NCBI RefSeq assembly: GCF_000170835.1
Contig: NZ_ABCP01000003.1
Coordinates: 62,001-126,000, forward strand
DNA length: 64,000 nt
From: Marinobacter algicola DG893
GTDB lineage: Bacteria; Pseudomonadota; Gammaproteobacteria; Pseudomonadales; Oleiphilaceae
Reading direction: 5' to 3'
The notes under the pieces were generated by a model. The model ran no database searches. It was not told where the DNA came from and worked only from the letters and a program-made list of their open reading frames with translations. A program made the translations under genes and the position numbers. Positions 1-8,713 of this stretch are shown here, piece after piece; position 1 is the stretch's first letter, and each line of letters starts with the position of its first letter.

Positions 1-371
1 AAGATTGTATTCCCGGGGCGTCCATTCAGAACAATACTGGTTACGTCCTGCACCGTATTGAAGGTGAATGGAGAGCTGAACGTGTTGCCGTTCACCGATA
101 GACTCCAGCCACTGCCAACGGCTTCACCGTATGCGGAGGAGCCCACAGTACCATCGAAAGTGACCGTTTCGCAGGCTGCACTGGCGAAACAGGTCGTTAC
201 CTCCATCCCATCCATCAGTGAACCGTCGGTTGTATATTCAGACAGCATTTTGGTGTCGTAGAGATCGCCATCAGAGTTGACGACGTTTACGATCGGAGCT
301 GCGTAGGCGTTCCCAGCCATTGCAGCGGCCAGTCCCAGGCCCATGACTACTTTGCGGTTAAATCCTTGCAT
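1..371 (-). CDS. Secreted protein, 3' part missing (possible PEP-CTERM protein)
   Basis: This frame is open from an ATG at 371 down to the window edge, about 123 residues, with no stop, so the C-terminus lies outside. An AGGAG ribosome site sits about 9 nt before the ATG. The N-terminus is a clear Sec signal peptide (basic MQGFNRK, hydrophobic core, predicted cleavage after AYA). The mature part is small-residue rich with many Thr, Ser, Gly and Asn and two cysteines about seven residues apart. This composition and the neighbouring PEP-CTERM genes suggest another exosortase substrate, but the diagnostic C-terminal tail cannot be seen. No enzymatic motif was recognised. Confidence 0.75.
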   Translation of the reverse strand, partial: MQGFNRKVVMGLGLAAAMAGNAYAAPIVNVVNSDGDLYDTKMLSEYTTDGSLMDGMEVTTCFASAACETVTFDGTVGSSAYGEAVGSGWSLSVNGNTFSSPFTFNTVQDVTSIVLNGRPGNTI

Positions 372-670
372 ACTTCATTCTCCTTGCGTTTTCTAAGATG
401 TCCATATTCACCCTGTATATCCTGCAGAGTGGTCTCCGGGCTGCGGTTAAAGCAAGAAAAGAACCAGTTAAGATGTTATCTCTTTAAAACAGTCGGTTGT
501 CATTTTTCACGCGGTCTGATTATCGGGGCGAATTCGAAAAGTGTATAAAAAGTCAACGTTTAAGAGCTGGAAGGCTGTATACCGGCTGGTGCGATGTACT
601 AACCTGTTTGGCACGACCGCTTCCCGTTCCCGATGCATAATCGGGAGCCACAACCAATGGGGAATTCGCC
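372..670. other. Divergent intergenic region (partial secreted gene / prpD)
   Basis: No gene is supported here; short reading frames lack ribosome sites. On the minus strand, 423-438 has a GG-N10-GC arrangement (cGGAGACCACTCTGCA) that could be a weak sigma-54 promoter for the secreted gene at 371. The -24 half is poor and I found no copy of the TGTCRG-N4-CTTTAC element seen before the other PEP-CTERM genes. I cannot place a prpD promoter with confidence. Confidence 0.3.
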
Positions 671-2155
671 ATGAGTGCCAATGCTGATCAAAATATCCGC
701 CCTGACTATGACGACGTGTTGCAGGCAATCGCGGACTATACCCTTGGCTACCGGATAAAAAGTAAGGAAGCCTGGAATACCGCGCGCAATTGCTTGATGG
801 ACACCATCGGCTGCGGACTTCTGGCCCTGCGTTTCCCTGAATGCACCAAGCATCTGGGGCCGCTGGTCGATGGCACCGTTGTACCCCATGGGGCTCGCGT
901 TCCGGGCACACCTTACAAGCTCGATCCGGTAAAGGCTGCCTGGGATATTGGCTGTATCGTGCGCTGGCTGGACTACAACGATACCTGGTTGGCGGCGGAG
1001 TGGGGGCATCCCTCGGATAATCTGGGGGGCATACTGGCTGTGGCGGATCACCTTTCCCAGAAGCGAGTGGCGGAGGGCAAGGCGCCCCTGACCGTGAGGG
1101 ATGTCCTGGAAGCGATGATCATGGCCCATGAAATCCAAGGGGTGCTTGCGCTCGAAAACTCGTTTAACCGAGTGGGACTGGATCACGTTGTGCTCGTCAA
1201 GGTGGCCTCGACCGCTGTTACCGCAAAACTGATGGGTGCGAGTCGCGATCAAATGCTGTCGGCCTTGTCCCATGCATGGGTGGATGGCCAGGCGCTGCGA
1301 ACCTACAGGCACGCGCCAAACGCCGGTTCCCGCAAATCCTGGGCAGCTGGTGATGCAACTTCCCGCGCCGTGCGGTTGGCAGATATCGCGATGCGCGGAG
1401 AGATGGGGATCCCAAGTGTGCTCACGGCGCCTCAATGGGGTTTCTACGATATCCTGTTCAGCAAGACCAACAAAGACCAGACGCTTAAGCCGGAAGACAA
1501 GCGCCAGTTTACTTTACCCCAGGCATTTGGCGCCTACGTGATGGAAAACATTCTGTTCAAAATATCCTTCCCAGCCGAGTTTCATGCCCAAACCGCGGCG
1601 GAAGCGGCAGTGATACTCCACCCAGAGGTAAAAGACCGCCTGGATGAAATTGAGCGAATTGTCATCACCACCCATGAATCTGCCATCCGTATCATCTCGA
1701 AACAGGGCAAGCTGGCAAACGCGGCCGACCGGGATCACTGCCTTCAATACATGGCTGCTGTGCCGTTAATTTTCGGGGGGCTAACCGCGGAGCATTACGA
1801 AGACAGCTTCCATGAGGCCAACCCCCTGATCGACCAAATCCGGGACAAGATGGAGGTGGTGGAAGACGAACGATACACCCGGGAGTACCTGGAGGCAGAT
1901 AAGCGCTCAATCGCTAATGCGATTCAGGTGTTTTTCACCGACGGTACCAGCACAGACAATGTTGCGGTTGAATATCCCATCGGCCATCGTCGTCGCCGAA
2001 AGGAGGGTATTCCCCTGCTTGAGGATAAATTCCGCCATAACCTGGCGACCCGATTTCCCGGCCAACGCTGCGAAAAGATCTTTCAGCTGTGCAAAGACCA
2101 AACGGAATTGGAAGCTACTCCGGTGCACGAGTTTGTTGGCATGTTTGTCATCTGA
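671..2155 (+). CDS. prpD: 2-methylcitrate dehydratase (MmgE/PrpD family)
   Basis: The 494-residue protein is about the usual PrpD length (roughly 480) and matches the MmgE/PrpD family along its whole length. Recognisable segments include [19 protein letters not shown] near residue 40, the [20 protein letters not shown] stretch near residue 100, and [17 protein letters not shown] near residue 300. PrpD dehydrates 2-methylcitrate to 2-methyl-cis-aconitate in the cytoplasmic methylcitrate cycle for propionate use. The usual partners prpB, prpC and acnD are not in this window, so the gene stands alone beside the EPS superlocus and is probably unrelated to it. Family assignment is firm; the exact substrate is inferred from similarity. 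Confidence 0.9.
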   Translation: MSANADQNIRPDYDDVLQAIADYTLGYRIKSKEAWNTARNCLMDTIGCGLLALRFPECTKHLGPLVDGTVVPHGARVPGTPYKLDPVKAAWDIGCIVRWLDYNDTWLAAEWGHPSDNLGGILAVADHLSQKRVAEGKAPLTVRDVLEAMIMAHEIQGVLALENSFNRVGLDHVVLVKVASTAVTAKLMGASRDQMLSALSHAWVDGQALRTYRHAPNAGSRKSWAAGDATSRAVRLADIAMRGEMGIPSVLTAPQWGFYDILFSKTNKDQTLKPEDKRQFTLPQAFGAYVMENILFKISFPAEFHAQTAAEAAVILHPEVKDRLDEIERIVITTHESAIRIISKQGKLANAADRDHCLQYMAAVPLIFGGLTAEHYEDSFHEANPLIDQIRDKMEVVEDERYTREYLEADKRSIANAIQVFFTDGTSTDNVAVEYPIGHRRRRKEGIPLLEDKFRHNLATRFPGQRCEKIFQLCKDQTELEATPVHEFVGMFVI

Positions 2156-2194
2156 ACGGCCTGAAGCGCCGTGCTTAAAGGTGCGAAGCAGGGC

Positions 2195-2211
2195 TGTCGG
2201 AAAACTTTACA
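2195..2211 (+). promoter_or_regulatory. Putative PrsR enhancer site upstream of PEP-CTERM gene 2330
   Basis: TGTCGGAAAACTTTACA. It is nearly identical to the element at 3074-3090 and partly matched at 23408-23424. It is a loose dyad (TGTcR-N7-TtACA) starting 69 bp before the sigma-54 promoter core at 2264, a spacing typical of an enhancer-binding activator site. Assigning it to PrsR, whose gene is in this window, is inference. Confidence 0.6.
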
Positions 2212-2263
2212 TAGAAGCGGTGTGGTCATTCCTAACTAGCTGAAAAAACGCCGTTTAAGGCCG

Positions 2264-2279
2264 TGGCACGCGTTATGCA
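2264..2279 (+). promoter_or_regulatory. Sigma-54 (-24/-12) promoter
   Basis: TGGCACGCGTTATGCA matches the consensus TGGCACG-N4-TTGCA except at one position, with exact GG-N10-GC spacing. It lies about 50 bp before the ATG of the PEP-CTERM gene at 2330. Confidence 0.8.
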
Positions 2280-2329
2280 GCGTTCACTCCATATCAAGAC
2301 GATTCTGTCAGCTTATATGGAGTACTGAT

Positions 2330-3058
2330 ATGAACACACTAAAAACCGTCGGCGCCATAGGGGTTCTCCTCGGCGCTTGTACCTGGGCCGGTGCCGCGCC
2401 CATCCTCAACATCAGTAGCCAGGGAGCTGCAGCAGCTGCCGCCGCAGAACTGGACTTTCTAAGCACCGCTCATTCCGGCTATCTCACCGAAACGTTCGAC
2501 GACAATACCTTTTACACCGTTGGAAGCCAGGCCGGCACCATCACTTCGTCGGTCGGTGTTGGCGACTTTACCAGCGCGGTCCCCGGGTCAGGTGGGTTGT
2601 GCGATAGCGGTCCCTACAACTGCAACGACGGCCTTGCCGTATTAAACGCGAGCGCCAGTCCTTTCAGCGGTCGCTATGCCATATCCGGGAACAATTGGCT
2701 CGACAGTATGGATGCCCGCCAGATGGTGATTTCTCCGGCGGCCGGTTTCAATTCCATGGGTTTTTACATAACAGACCCCAACGATGCTGGTGGACGCTTC
2801 TCGATTGGCGGAGTCGATTTCAGCTTCAACGACATATTTGGGTCCGCTCTTGGCAACGGCAGGGTTTATTACGTCAGCCTCTATGACGCGGCGGGATTGG
2901 GGGATGTCAGTATTTTTTCCAACAACCCCGATGATGGGTACGGCATCGACAATGTAACCGTCGCCAACGTCACAGAGCCGGGTACGCTGGCTTTGTTAGC
3001 GCTGGGACTGCTGGGAATCGGACTTTCGCTTTCGCGGAAGTCTAAGCGGAATCGCTGA
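2330..3058 (+). CDS. PEP-CTERM sorting domain protein
   Basis: A 242-residue secreted protein with an N-terminal signal peptide (cleavage near AGA|AP, about residue 23). It carries a C-terminal PEP-CTERM sorting tail: TEPGT near residue 216, a hydrophobic helix (LALLALGLLGIGLSL) and a basic end (RKSKRNR). The central region is Gly, Ser, Asp and Asn rich and looks like a beta-sandwich domain; I recognise no catalytic motif. A TATGGAG ribosome site precedes the ATG. Exosortase A (gene at 55304-56803) is expected to cleave the tail at the inner membrane so the protein reaches the outer surface or matrix. A sigma-54 promoter and putative PrsR site lie directly upstream. It is probably monocistronic. 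Confidence 0.9.
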   Translation: MNTLKTVGAIGVLLGACTWAGAAPILNISSQGAAAAAAAELDFLSTAHSGYLTETFDDNTFYTVGSQAGTITSSVGVGDFTSAVPGSGGLCDSGPYNCNDGLAVLNASASPFSGRYAISGNNWLDSMDARQMVISPAAGFNSMGFYITDPNDAGGRFSIGGVDFSFNDIFGSALGNGRVYYVSLYDAAGLGDVSIFSNNPDDGYGIDNVTVANVTEPGTLALLALGLLGIGLSLSRKSKRNR

Positions 3059-3073
3059 AGGGCAGTGGTGGTG

Positions 3074-3090
3074 TGTCAGAAAACTTTACG
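3074..3090 (+). promoter_or_regulatory. Putative PrsR enhancer site upstream of PEP-CTERM gene 3209
   Basis: TGTCAGAAAACTTTACG differs at only two of 17 positions from the element at 2195-2211. It starts 68 bp before the sigma-54 core at 3142, almost the same distance as for the neighbouring gene (69 bp). The flanking sequences of the two genes are otherwise unrelated, so the conservation is likely functional. Confidence 0.65.
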
Positions 3091-3141
3091 CACTCCCAGA
3101 ATCGATAGTTCAACTTCATGTTTATTAAAGAAAAAAATAGC

Positions 3142-3157
3142 TGGCACGACATGTGCT
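3142..3157 (+). promoter_or_regulatory. Sigma-54 (-24/-12) promoter
   Basis: TGGCACGACATGTGCT: a perfect -24 half (TGGCACG) and a TGC -12 half at exact GG-N10-GC spacing, about 50 bp before the ATG at 3209. An A-rich tract precedes it (3127-3138), where DNA bending by an activator complex would be plausible. Confidence 0.8.
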
Positions 3158-3208
3158 TTGAGATGGTTGGTTGATTAGAATCATAAGATGTAAACAAGGA
3201 GCAGTAAA

Positions 3209-3892
3209 ATGAAAATGACTTCAAAGCTGATTGCAGCGGCGATGCTTGCGGGAACGTTTTCGGTAGCTCAGGCCGCTCCGATGGACGTTTTCGACCTGAA
3301 AACAGACAGCGGCGCAGACGTATTCACCGACACCCTCGGCGAAGGCGCTTTCTACGACAACGGTGCTTCTTTCGCAAAATTGAACGATGTTGATGGTACC
3401 CAGGATTCAGCCGGCGCTTTCCTGCTGTTCGAATTTGCAGGCTTTGCGAACATCAACAACTTCGGCATCTATAACCTGAACGACACCAACGAAACACTGC
3501 AGGTGTTTTCAGGGTCTGAAGGCTCTGGTGGTCGCCAGGTAGAGTTTGATCTGGACGCTGGAACAGCTTCCACACACTACGGAACGGCCAACATTGGTTC
3601 TACGTTTGGCTTCTACCTCCAGCGCGGCAACACCACGTTCTATTCAGATGCCAGCCTGAATGGCGGCGTTGACATGACGCGGATCTTTGACGTGACTGGC
3701 AGCCAGAACAGCAGCTTCTTTGGCAGCTCATTGATTGTGGCCTTCGAAGACCTGATTGACGGTGATTTCGATTACAACGATCTCATCGTTGGTATTTCAG
3801 ACGTGCAAGCGGTACCCGAGCCGGGAACGCTCGCTCTGTTTGGTCTTGGCCTGCTGGGCCTGGGCATGACTCGCCGTCGCAAGTCAGCCTGA
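3209..3892 (+). CDS. PEP-CTERM sorting domain protein with DUF4114-like region
   Basis: A 227-residue secreted protein. The signal peptide ends near residue 22 (AQA|AP). Near residue 190 it has an acidic DGDFDYNDLIVGI segment typical of the DUF4114 C-terminal motif, probably calcium-linked. The tail VPEPGTLALFGLGLLGLG plus TRRRKSA is a textbook PEP-CTERM sorting signal. AAGGAG lies 8 nt before the ATG. It has its own sigma-54 promoter and putative enhancer site and ends in a terminator at 3909-3944, so it is a single-gene unit. It is the clearest exosortase A substrate in the window. Its role in matrix or surface structure is inferred from the family. Confidence 0.92.
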   Translation: MKMTSKLIAAAMLAGTFSVAQAAPMDVFDLKTDSGADVFTDTLGEGAFYDNGASFAKLNDVDGTQDSAGAFLLFEFAGFANINNFGIYNLNDTNETLQVFSGSEGSGGRQVEFDLDAGTASTHYGTANIGSTFGFYLQRGNTTFYSDASLNGGVDMTRIFDVTGSQNSSFFGSSLIVAFEDLIDGDFDYNDLIVGISDVQAVPEPGTLALFGLGLLGLGMTRRRKSA

Positions 3893-3908
3893 TTCAGCGA
3901 AGCAATGG

Positions 3909-3944
3909 AACACCCTGCCTTGATTTAGAGGGCGGGGTGTTTTG
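3909..3944 (+). terminator. Rho-independent terminator
   Basis: ACACCCTGCC (3910-3919) pairs with GGCGGGGTGT (3931-3940), one G-U wobble, with an 11-nt loop followed by TTTT. It closes the PEP-CTERM gene at 3209-3892 and separates it from the EPS operon. Confidence 0.8.
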
Positions 3945-4083
3945 CGTTTCTGGCGACGGATTGCCGCTAGTCGTCTACGTCGCTGATTGCAGTATCATTA
4001 AAATGCAGTAAACTCTGTTCATTGTCAGATCTGCAGCATGGGATGCGCAGGTGCGTTTACAGTGAACAGCAAAAGGAGTTGGC

Positions 4084-5496
4084 GTGGCCCACGTCAGATT
4101 GTTCAGGCACTACATTCATGTCCCCTTCGTTATCCTGGGCCTTATCGACTTCGTCGTACTGGTCGTAAGCTTTTCGCTTGCCGCATTTTTTCGCCACTTC
4201 GGCGAAGTGTCCTTCTTTATCGACAGCTATATATTCCTGCTGCCTTCCGCTGTTGTTTTTAGTCTCGTCAACTTGGTGGTCATGATTGCACTCGGCGTTC
4301 ATCAGTCCCGTCTGGAAGAGGGCATGTCCGGGATGATGTTGAGGACCATTTTCTCGCTCATAATCGGCGTTCCGGCGGTGAGTGTTCTGTTTATTATCGG
4401 TAACGACTGGCTCTGGTATCTCGGCTTTACGGATCTGCTCACTTCGGCCTCGGTCTTCGGATTTTTCCTGTTGGGAATCTGTCGCTGGGTCTTCTTTGCA
4501 ATGGCAGGGAAAGATGCGTTCAAGCGAAAAGTTCTGGTGCTTGGTGCGGGTTTCAGGGCTCGGCAGCTTCTTGAGGATCTTACAACGCCCTTCAATCGCA
4601 AGGGCTTTATACTGACGGGGTTTGTGCCGATTCCGGACGAGCCAACGCAAGTGAGCGAGGAACACCTTCTACAGCTCCCGACCACACTTCAGCAGTACAT
4701 GCTCAATCACCCGGTCAAGGAAATCGTGGTTGCCGTCGACGATCGTCGAAAAGGGCTGCCGATGGAAGACCTTCTGGAATGCAAAATGCTGGGTGTTCGT
4801 ATTGTGGATGGGGCCAGTTTCTATGAGAGAGAGTCACGGAAAGTCGCGCTGGAGATGGTAACCCACGGCTGGCTGGTGTTCTCGGACGGCTTCAAGGTGT
4901 CGTCCGTTTACGGCTTCGGCAAGCGGTTTCTGGATATCCTTGCAGCAGGGGTGTTGTTGTTGGCAGGCCTGCCACTGATGATTCTCACGGCGATTGCCAT
5001 CAAGATTGAAGACGGTATAAAGGCTCCCGTGTTTTACAGCCAGGAGCGAGTGGGCCTAAACGGTAGTGTATTCCGGGTTCACAAGTTCCGGTCAATGATT
5101 ACCGATGCGGAAAAGAACGGCGCGGTGTGGGCCAGCCAGAACGATGCACGTGTCACCAAAGTGGGGGAAATCATCCGCAAGATACGCGTTGATGAACTGC
5201 CACAGATCTTCAATGTACTAAACGGCACCATGGCTTTTGTGGGTCCTCGCCCCGAACGGCCCGTCTTTGTTGAGCAGTTATCAGAGAAAATTCCGTTCTA
5301 CAGCGAGCGCCACAGGGTAAAGCCAGGTTTGACCGGTTGGGCCCAACTTTGTTTTGCCTATGCGGACAATGAAGAAGATACCCGGGAAAAGCTTCGTTAC
5401 GATCTTTATTACATCAAGAATCAAAGTTTATTACTGGATTTGTTGATTATAATTCAGACAGTAGAAGTGGTATTGTTTAAGAAAGGATCAAGGTAG
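4084..5496 (+). CDS. epsB: Polyprenyl glycosylphosphotransferase, XrtA/EpsB type (EPS priming enzyme)
   Basis: A 470-residue membrane enzyme that would transfer the first sugar-1-phosphate to undecaprenyl phosphate at the inner membrane. Four N-terminal membrane segments lie near residues 15-36, 48-71, 90-106 and 121-140. A Rossmann-like domain follows with VLGAGFRARQ near 152. The C-terminal bacterial sugar-transferase domain starts with a further membrane helix near 280 and contains KFRSM, DELPQ and FVGPRPERP. The start is GTG at 4084 with AAAGGAG just upstream. It matches the PEP-CTERM-associated sugar transferase family and heads the core EPS operon. The sugar specificity cannot be told from sequence. 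Confidence 0.88.
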   Translation: MAHVRLFRHYIHVPFVILGLIDFVVLVVSFSLAAFFRHFGEVSFFIDSYIFLLPSAVVFSLVNLVVMIALGVHQSRLEEGMSGMMLRTIFSLIIGVPAVSVLFIIGNDWLWYLGFTDLLTSASVFGFFLLGICRWVFFAMAGKDAFKRKVLVLGAGFRARQLLEDLTTPFNRKGFILTGFVPIPDEPTQVSEEHLLQLPTTLQQYMLNHPVKEIVVAVDDRRKGLPMEDLLECKMLGVRIVDGASFYERESRKVALEMVTHGWLVFSDGFKVSSVYGFGKRFLDILAAGVLLLAGLPLMILTAIAIKIEDGIKAPVFYSQERVGLNGSVFRVHKFRSMITDAEKNGAVWASQNDARVTKVGEIIRKIRVDELPQIFNVLNGTMAFVGPRPERPVFVEQLSEKIPFYSERHRVKPGLTGWAQLCFAYADNEEDTREKLRYDLYYIKNQSLLLDLLIIIQTVEVVLFKKGSR

Positions 5497-5556
5497 TTTC
5501 GGGACCCGTTTTTCCGAGACATGGAAACAGGCAAGGAATTGTAGAGAGGACGAACA

Positions 5557-6201
5557 ATGTCATCCAAGTATTCACTCCTGGGATTGGTTTTCTCCCTGAC
5601 TGCAGTCATTCTTGTGTCGGGCTGCGCCGGCCCGAACACCTCCTCACCCGAGCAGATAAAACGTGCCCTGGCCGTTGATACGGTTAACAGCGTTGATGAA
5701 TATATTCTTGGCGCCACGGACGTGGTACGGGTTTCCGTATGGCGCAACGAAGACCTGAGCATATCGGTGCCTATCCGTCCCGATGGCAAGATCTCAGTGC
5801 CGCTGGTGGGCGATGTGCAGGCATCCGGCCGAACACCCGATGCTCTTGCAAATGATATCGAAACGAAGCTTTCCGCCTATATTCGGGAGCCACAGGTCAG
5901 CATCGTTGTTACCAGTATGGGGAGCCATGAATACTCAGATCGAGTGCGCGTGACGGGCGCGGTTCAGCAACCAACGTCGGTTCCTCATCGGGCGGGCATG
6001 ACCGTGCTTGATATGGTGCTCACTTCAGGTGGTGTTACGCCGTTTGCGTCCCCGAATAATTCTGTGCTTTACCGGGCAGTGGAGGGTGAGGTGGTCGCCA
6101 TTCCAATCAAACTGGACGAAATCCTCTCTCGCGGTGACATATCGACAAACTACAAATTACGGCCGGGAGATATCCTGACCATACCTGAGAGAAGCCTTTA
6201 A
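5557..6201 (+). CDS. epsE: XrtA-associated polysaccharide export lipoprotein (Wza-like)
   Basis: A 214-residue lipoprotein with a lipobox LVSGC (Cys23). The poly-export domain (residues about 45-130) contains the family signature around YILGATDVVRVSVWRNEDLS and RPDGKISVPLVGDV. An SLBB-type region follows (VRVTGAVQQP, GMTVLDMVLTSGG) and the protein ends with LRPGDILTIPE. It is shorter than E. coli Wza (about 380 residues), as is usual for the exosortase-associated form. It should form or support the outer-membrane export channel, working with the chain-length protein directly downstream. Confidence 0.88.
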   Translation: MSSKYSLLGLVFSLTAVILVSGCAGPNTSSPEQIKRALAVDTVNSVDEYILGATDVVRVSVWRNEDLSISVPIRPDGKISVPLVGDVQASGRTPDALANDIETKLSAYIREPQVSIVVTSMGSHEYSDRVRVTGAVQQPTSVPHRAGMTVLDMVLTSGGVTPFASPNNSVLYRAVEGEVVAIPIKLDEILSRGDISTNYKLRPGDILTIPERSL

Positions 6202-6242
6202 CCCGGTACCGGGTAAGATGGTTGTTCCCGGTTGGGCTTTTT
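6201..6242 (+). terminator. Possible intra-operon terminator/attenuator
   Basis: The 59-bp gap between the export and chain-length genes begins with a palindrome (ACCCGGTACCGGGT, 6201-6214). ACCGGG (6208-6213) can pair with CCCGGT (6227-6232) shortly before GGGC and TTTTT (6238-6242). The hairpin is modest, so partial termination or RNA processing is possible; this is a weak call. Confidence 0.35.
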
Positions 6243-6260
6243 GAATAACGGACTATTGCT

Positions 6261-7787
6261 ATGGCACTTCCTTTAAACCAATTACCGAAAGAGATCGTTC
6301 GGGAAGTACGGTCTCGTAAATGGCTGGCACTGCTTCTGTTTGCAGTCGTCAGCTTTTCGGTGTTGGCTGCCGGTTTCGTCTGGCCTTATAAGTATCAGTC
6401 TGAAGTTGTTATTTTTGTCGACGACAGAAATATCATCCAGCCGCTCATGGAAGGCAGGGCCGTTGCCACTGAAGTAAGCGAGAAAGTGTCTGCGGCCAGG
6501 GAACTGCTGGGAACACGGAGTGTGCTGGAAGGTATCGCCACAGACACGGAGATTTTTGGAGACAGCGCCGCCAACCTGCCACCCGAACAGCTTGAGGAAC
6601 GTATCAACGGATTGAAGTACAGCCTGTCCGTGGCACAGCGAGGCGACAATTATTTCAGTATCGGTTATTCATCCTCTTCCGCCCTGAAGACCTTCCGGGT
6701 GGCACAGAAACTCGGCCAGGCATTTATTGAAGAAAACGCCAGACGCAAGCGCGAAGAAAGCCGCTCGGCCTACGATTTCATCGACAAGCAGGTAAAAAGT
6801 TACGAGCAGCAGATTGGCCAGGTGGAAGAGCGCCTCAAACAGTTCCTGTCCGAAAACGTAGATGGCACAGAATCGGACGCCAACGCCCGTCTGTCGAACC
6901 TGCAAAGTCGCCTGGAACTGGCCCAGCTGGAAAAAGAAGAGCTTGAAACCCGGGCACAGTCGTTCGAACGTGAGCTCAGTGGTGTCAGTCGAACGCTTCG
7001 GCAAGGTCGTACCGTTGATGCCTATCAGGAGCGAATCAATTCCATGGAGGAGCAGTTGGATTCGCTGCGGCTGCGCTATCACGACACCTATCCGGATATC
7101 GTTATTTTGCGGGAGCAGCTTGAAGAGCTGCGTAAACAGAGAGCCAGGGCGCTTGAAGATCAAGAGCTGTCCGGTGGAGGTGGCGGCAACGAGAGTGTGC
7201 CCAACCCGGTTTATCAGGAAGTCCGTTCCAAGCTGGTTACAACGAGCACCGACCTTGAAACCGTAGAGACCCGAATCAGCTCGATCCAGAGACTGATTGC
7301 TGAACAAAAGAAACGGATGGAGCGCATTCAGGAAAACAAGGCGCAGTATTCGGAACTGACCCGCGATATGGAAGTGAACAAGGAAATCTATAACGACCTG
7401 TTACAGCGCCGGGAAAAAGCCCGTGTTTCGATGCATCTGGATATTGAAGGCCAGGGTCTCAGTTACAAGATTACCGAAGCAGCCCAATATCCGACGAGCC
7501 CTACGGGGCCCAAGTTTTCAATGTTTGCCTTGGCAGGACTTCTGCTCGGCGCAGTTGCACCCTTCGGTGCCATTGCCGGACTGCTTCAGGTGGACCCCCG
7601 CATACGCTCTCGCGAACAACTGGAAGACGTTCTTGATATTCCAGTGCTGGAGCACTTGCCAGAAGTGCGGACGCCTTTTGAAAAGCGGCGGGATCGTAAG
7701 GTCACCGTGGCCGTGAGTGTTATGGCGGTACTGGTTGCCGCCGCTTACGTCGCGGTAGCACTGGCTTCTGTGTTTGGAGTGATCTAA
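6261..7787 (+). CDS. XrtA-system chain-length determinant protein (Wzz/PCP family)
   Basis: A 508-residue inner-membrane protein with one membrane segment near residues 20-42 and another near 480-503. The periplasmic part has long heptad-rich coiled coils between about 165 and 400 (KQVKSYEQQIGQVEERLKQF is typical). The proline-rich TEAAQYPTSPTGPK stretch before the second helix is a Wzz family hallmark. It regulates polymer length and couples polymerisation to export. Its stop overlaps the next gene's start (TAATG at 7785-7789), so the kinase-like protein is translationally coupled. Family is certain; the XrtA subtype is inferred from context and length. Confidence 0.88.
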   Translation: MALPLNQLPKEIVREVRSRKWLALLLFAVVSFSVLAAGFVWPYKYQSEVVIFVDDRNIIQPLMEGRAVATEVSEKVSAARELLGTRSVLEGIATDTEIFGDSAANLPPEQLEERINGLKYSLSVAQRGDNYFSIGYSSSSALKTFRVAQKLGQAFIEENARRKREESRSAYDFIDKQVKSYEQQIGQVEERLKQFLSENVDGTESDANARLSNLQSRLELAQLEKEELETRAQSFERELSGVSRTLRQGRTVDAYQERINSMEEQLDSLRLRYHDTYPDIVILREQLEELRKQRARALEDQELSGGGGGNESVPNPVYQEVRSKLVTTSTDLETVETRISSIQRLIAEQKKRMERIQENKAQYSELTRDMEVNKEIYNDLLQRREKARVSMHLDIEGQGLSYKITEAAQYPTSPTGPKFSMFALAGLLLGAVAPFGAIAGLLQVDPRIRSREQLEDVLDIPVLEHLPEVRTPFEKRRDRKVTVAVSVMAVLVAAAYVAVALASVFGVI

Positions 7788-8713
7788 TGGCCGATTCCAG
7801 AGCAGACCAGGGAAAAGAGACACAAAACGAAGGAAGCGTTCTTTCCGATTTTGAGAAATGGAAATCTGAAAAAATGAACAGGGAGACTGAGAATAGCAGC
7901 GGTGCCGCGCCGGCAGGTAATAGTCCGGAGGTTGTCGCCCGTGGCGAAGATCGCTTCTCCGAATGGGACGACTCGCGGATGCTGGTGCCCAGTTCACTGG
8001 AGCTCGGTGCAGGCAGTGTCGACAAATACGTTATCAGCAAGCAGATTGTACGGATGCAGGAGCCACGCCGCCTGACACCGGATGATCTCGAAGAGCGACG
8101 GATTGTTTATCCAGAGTCCCGAAATCGGAAACTGGTCAACCATTTCCGAAACCTGCGCACGAAACTGCTGGAGAAATCCGGTGGCAATAACTTCACGCTG
8201 GTGGTCAGTGGCGCACGGGCCGGGGCAGGGTCGTCGTTTGTAGCACTTAACCTTGCAGCCGCGTTCGCATTCGACGAAGCAAAAACGGCGTTGATCATCG
8301 ACTGTAACCTGAGGGAGCCTGCGCTTCATTCCACGCTGGACATCGTTCCCGAGTCAGGGTTAACGGATTTTCTTGACGACCCCGACTACGATATAGCGCG
8401 CATTCTGTATCCGACCGGAATTCCCAGGCTCCGTTTGATTCCAGCGGGTAGTCGTCGTGAAACACCCAGTGAGTTCTTTACATCCTTCCGGATGAAACAG
8501 TTCCTCCAGGCGGTGCGCCGTCGCTACCCCGACCGCTTTATCGTATTGGATACTGCGCCCATCACCGAGTCACCAGACGCGCGCATCCTGACAGAGCTTT
8601 GCGATTACGCCATGCTCGTTATTCCTCATGCCGGCATGACTGCCGAAGGCATCGAGCAGGCCGCAGGCTCCTTCAATTCCGAAAAGTTTGTCGGAGCGGT
8701 GATCAATGGCTAA
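7787..8713 (+). CDS. XrtA-associated tyrosine-autokinase-like ATPase, P-loop lysine missing
   Basis: A 308-residue cytoplasmic protein of the BY-kinase/CpsD family that normally pairs with the chain-length protein. A low-complexity N-terminus (about 1-100) precedes the ATPase fold. Walker A' (LIIDCNLREPALH, Asp172) and Walker B (RFIVLDTAPI) are present. The P-loop reads GARAGAGSS (142-150), so Ser replaces the invariant GxGK[ST] lysine. The protein ends at GAVING with no C-terminal tyrosine cluster. It is probably a structural or nucleotide-sensing partner rather than an active kinase; that is inference. The stop codon falls inside the next gene's first codons (8-bp overlap). Confidence 0.82.
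   Translation: MADSRADQGKETQNEGSVLSDFEKWKSEKMNRETENSSGAAPAGNSPEVVARGEDRFSEWDDSRMLVPSSLELGAGSVDKYVISKQIVRMQEPRRLTPDDLEERRIVYPESRNRKLVNHFRNLRTKLLEKSGGNNFTLVVSGARAGAGSSFVALNLAAAFAFDEAKTALIIDCNLREPALHSTLDIVPESGLTDFLDDPDYDIARILYPTGIPRLRLIPAGSRRETPSEFFTSFRMKQFLQAVRRRYPDRFIVLDTAPITESPDARILTELCDYAMLVIPHAGMTAEGIEQAAGSFNSEKFVGAVING

Noticed and set aside
599..1435. Long minus-strand frame opposite prpD
   Set aside because: It is the antisense shadow of a well conserved prpD frame, with no ribosome site and no recognisable protein family.
4057..4665. Minus-strand 202-codon frame opposite the priming glycosyltransferase
   Set aside because: Composition is Lys, His, Gln-rich low-complexity of the kind made by antisense reading; the sense protein is clear.
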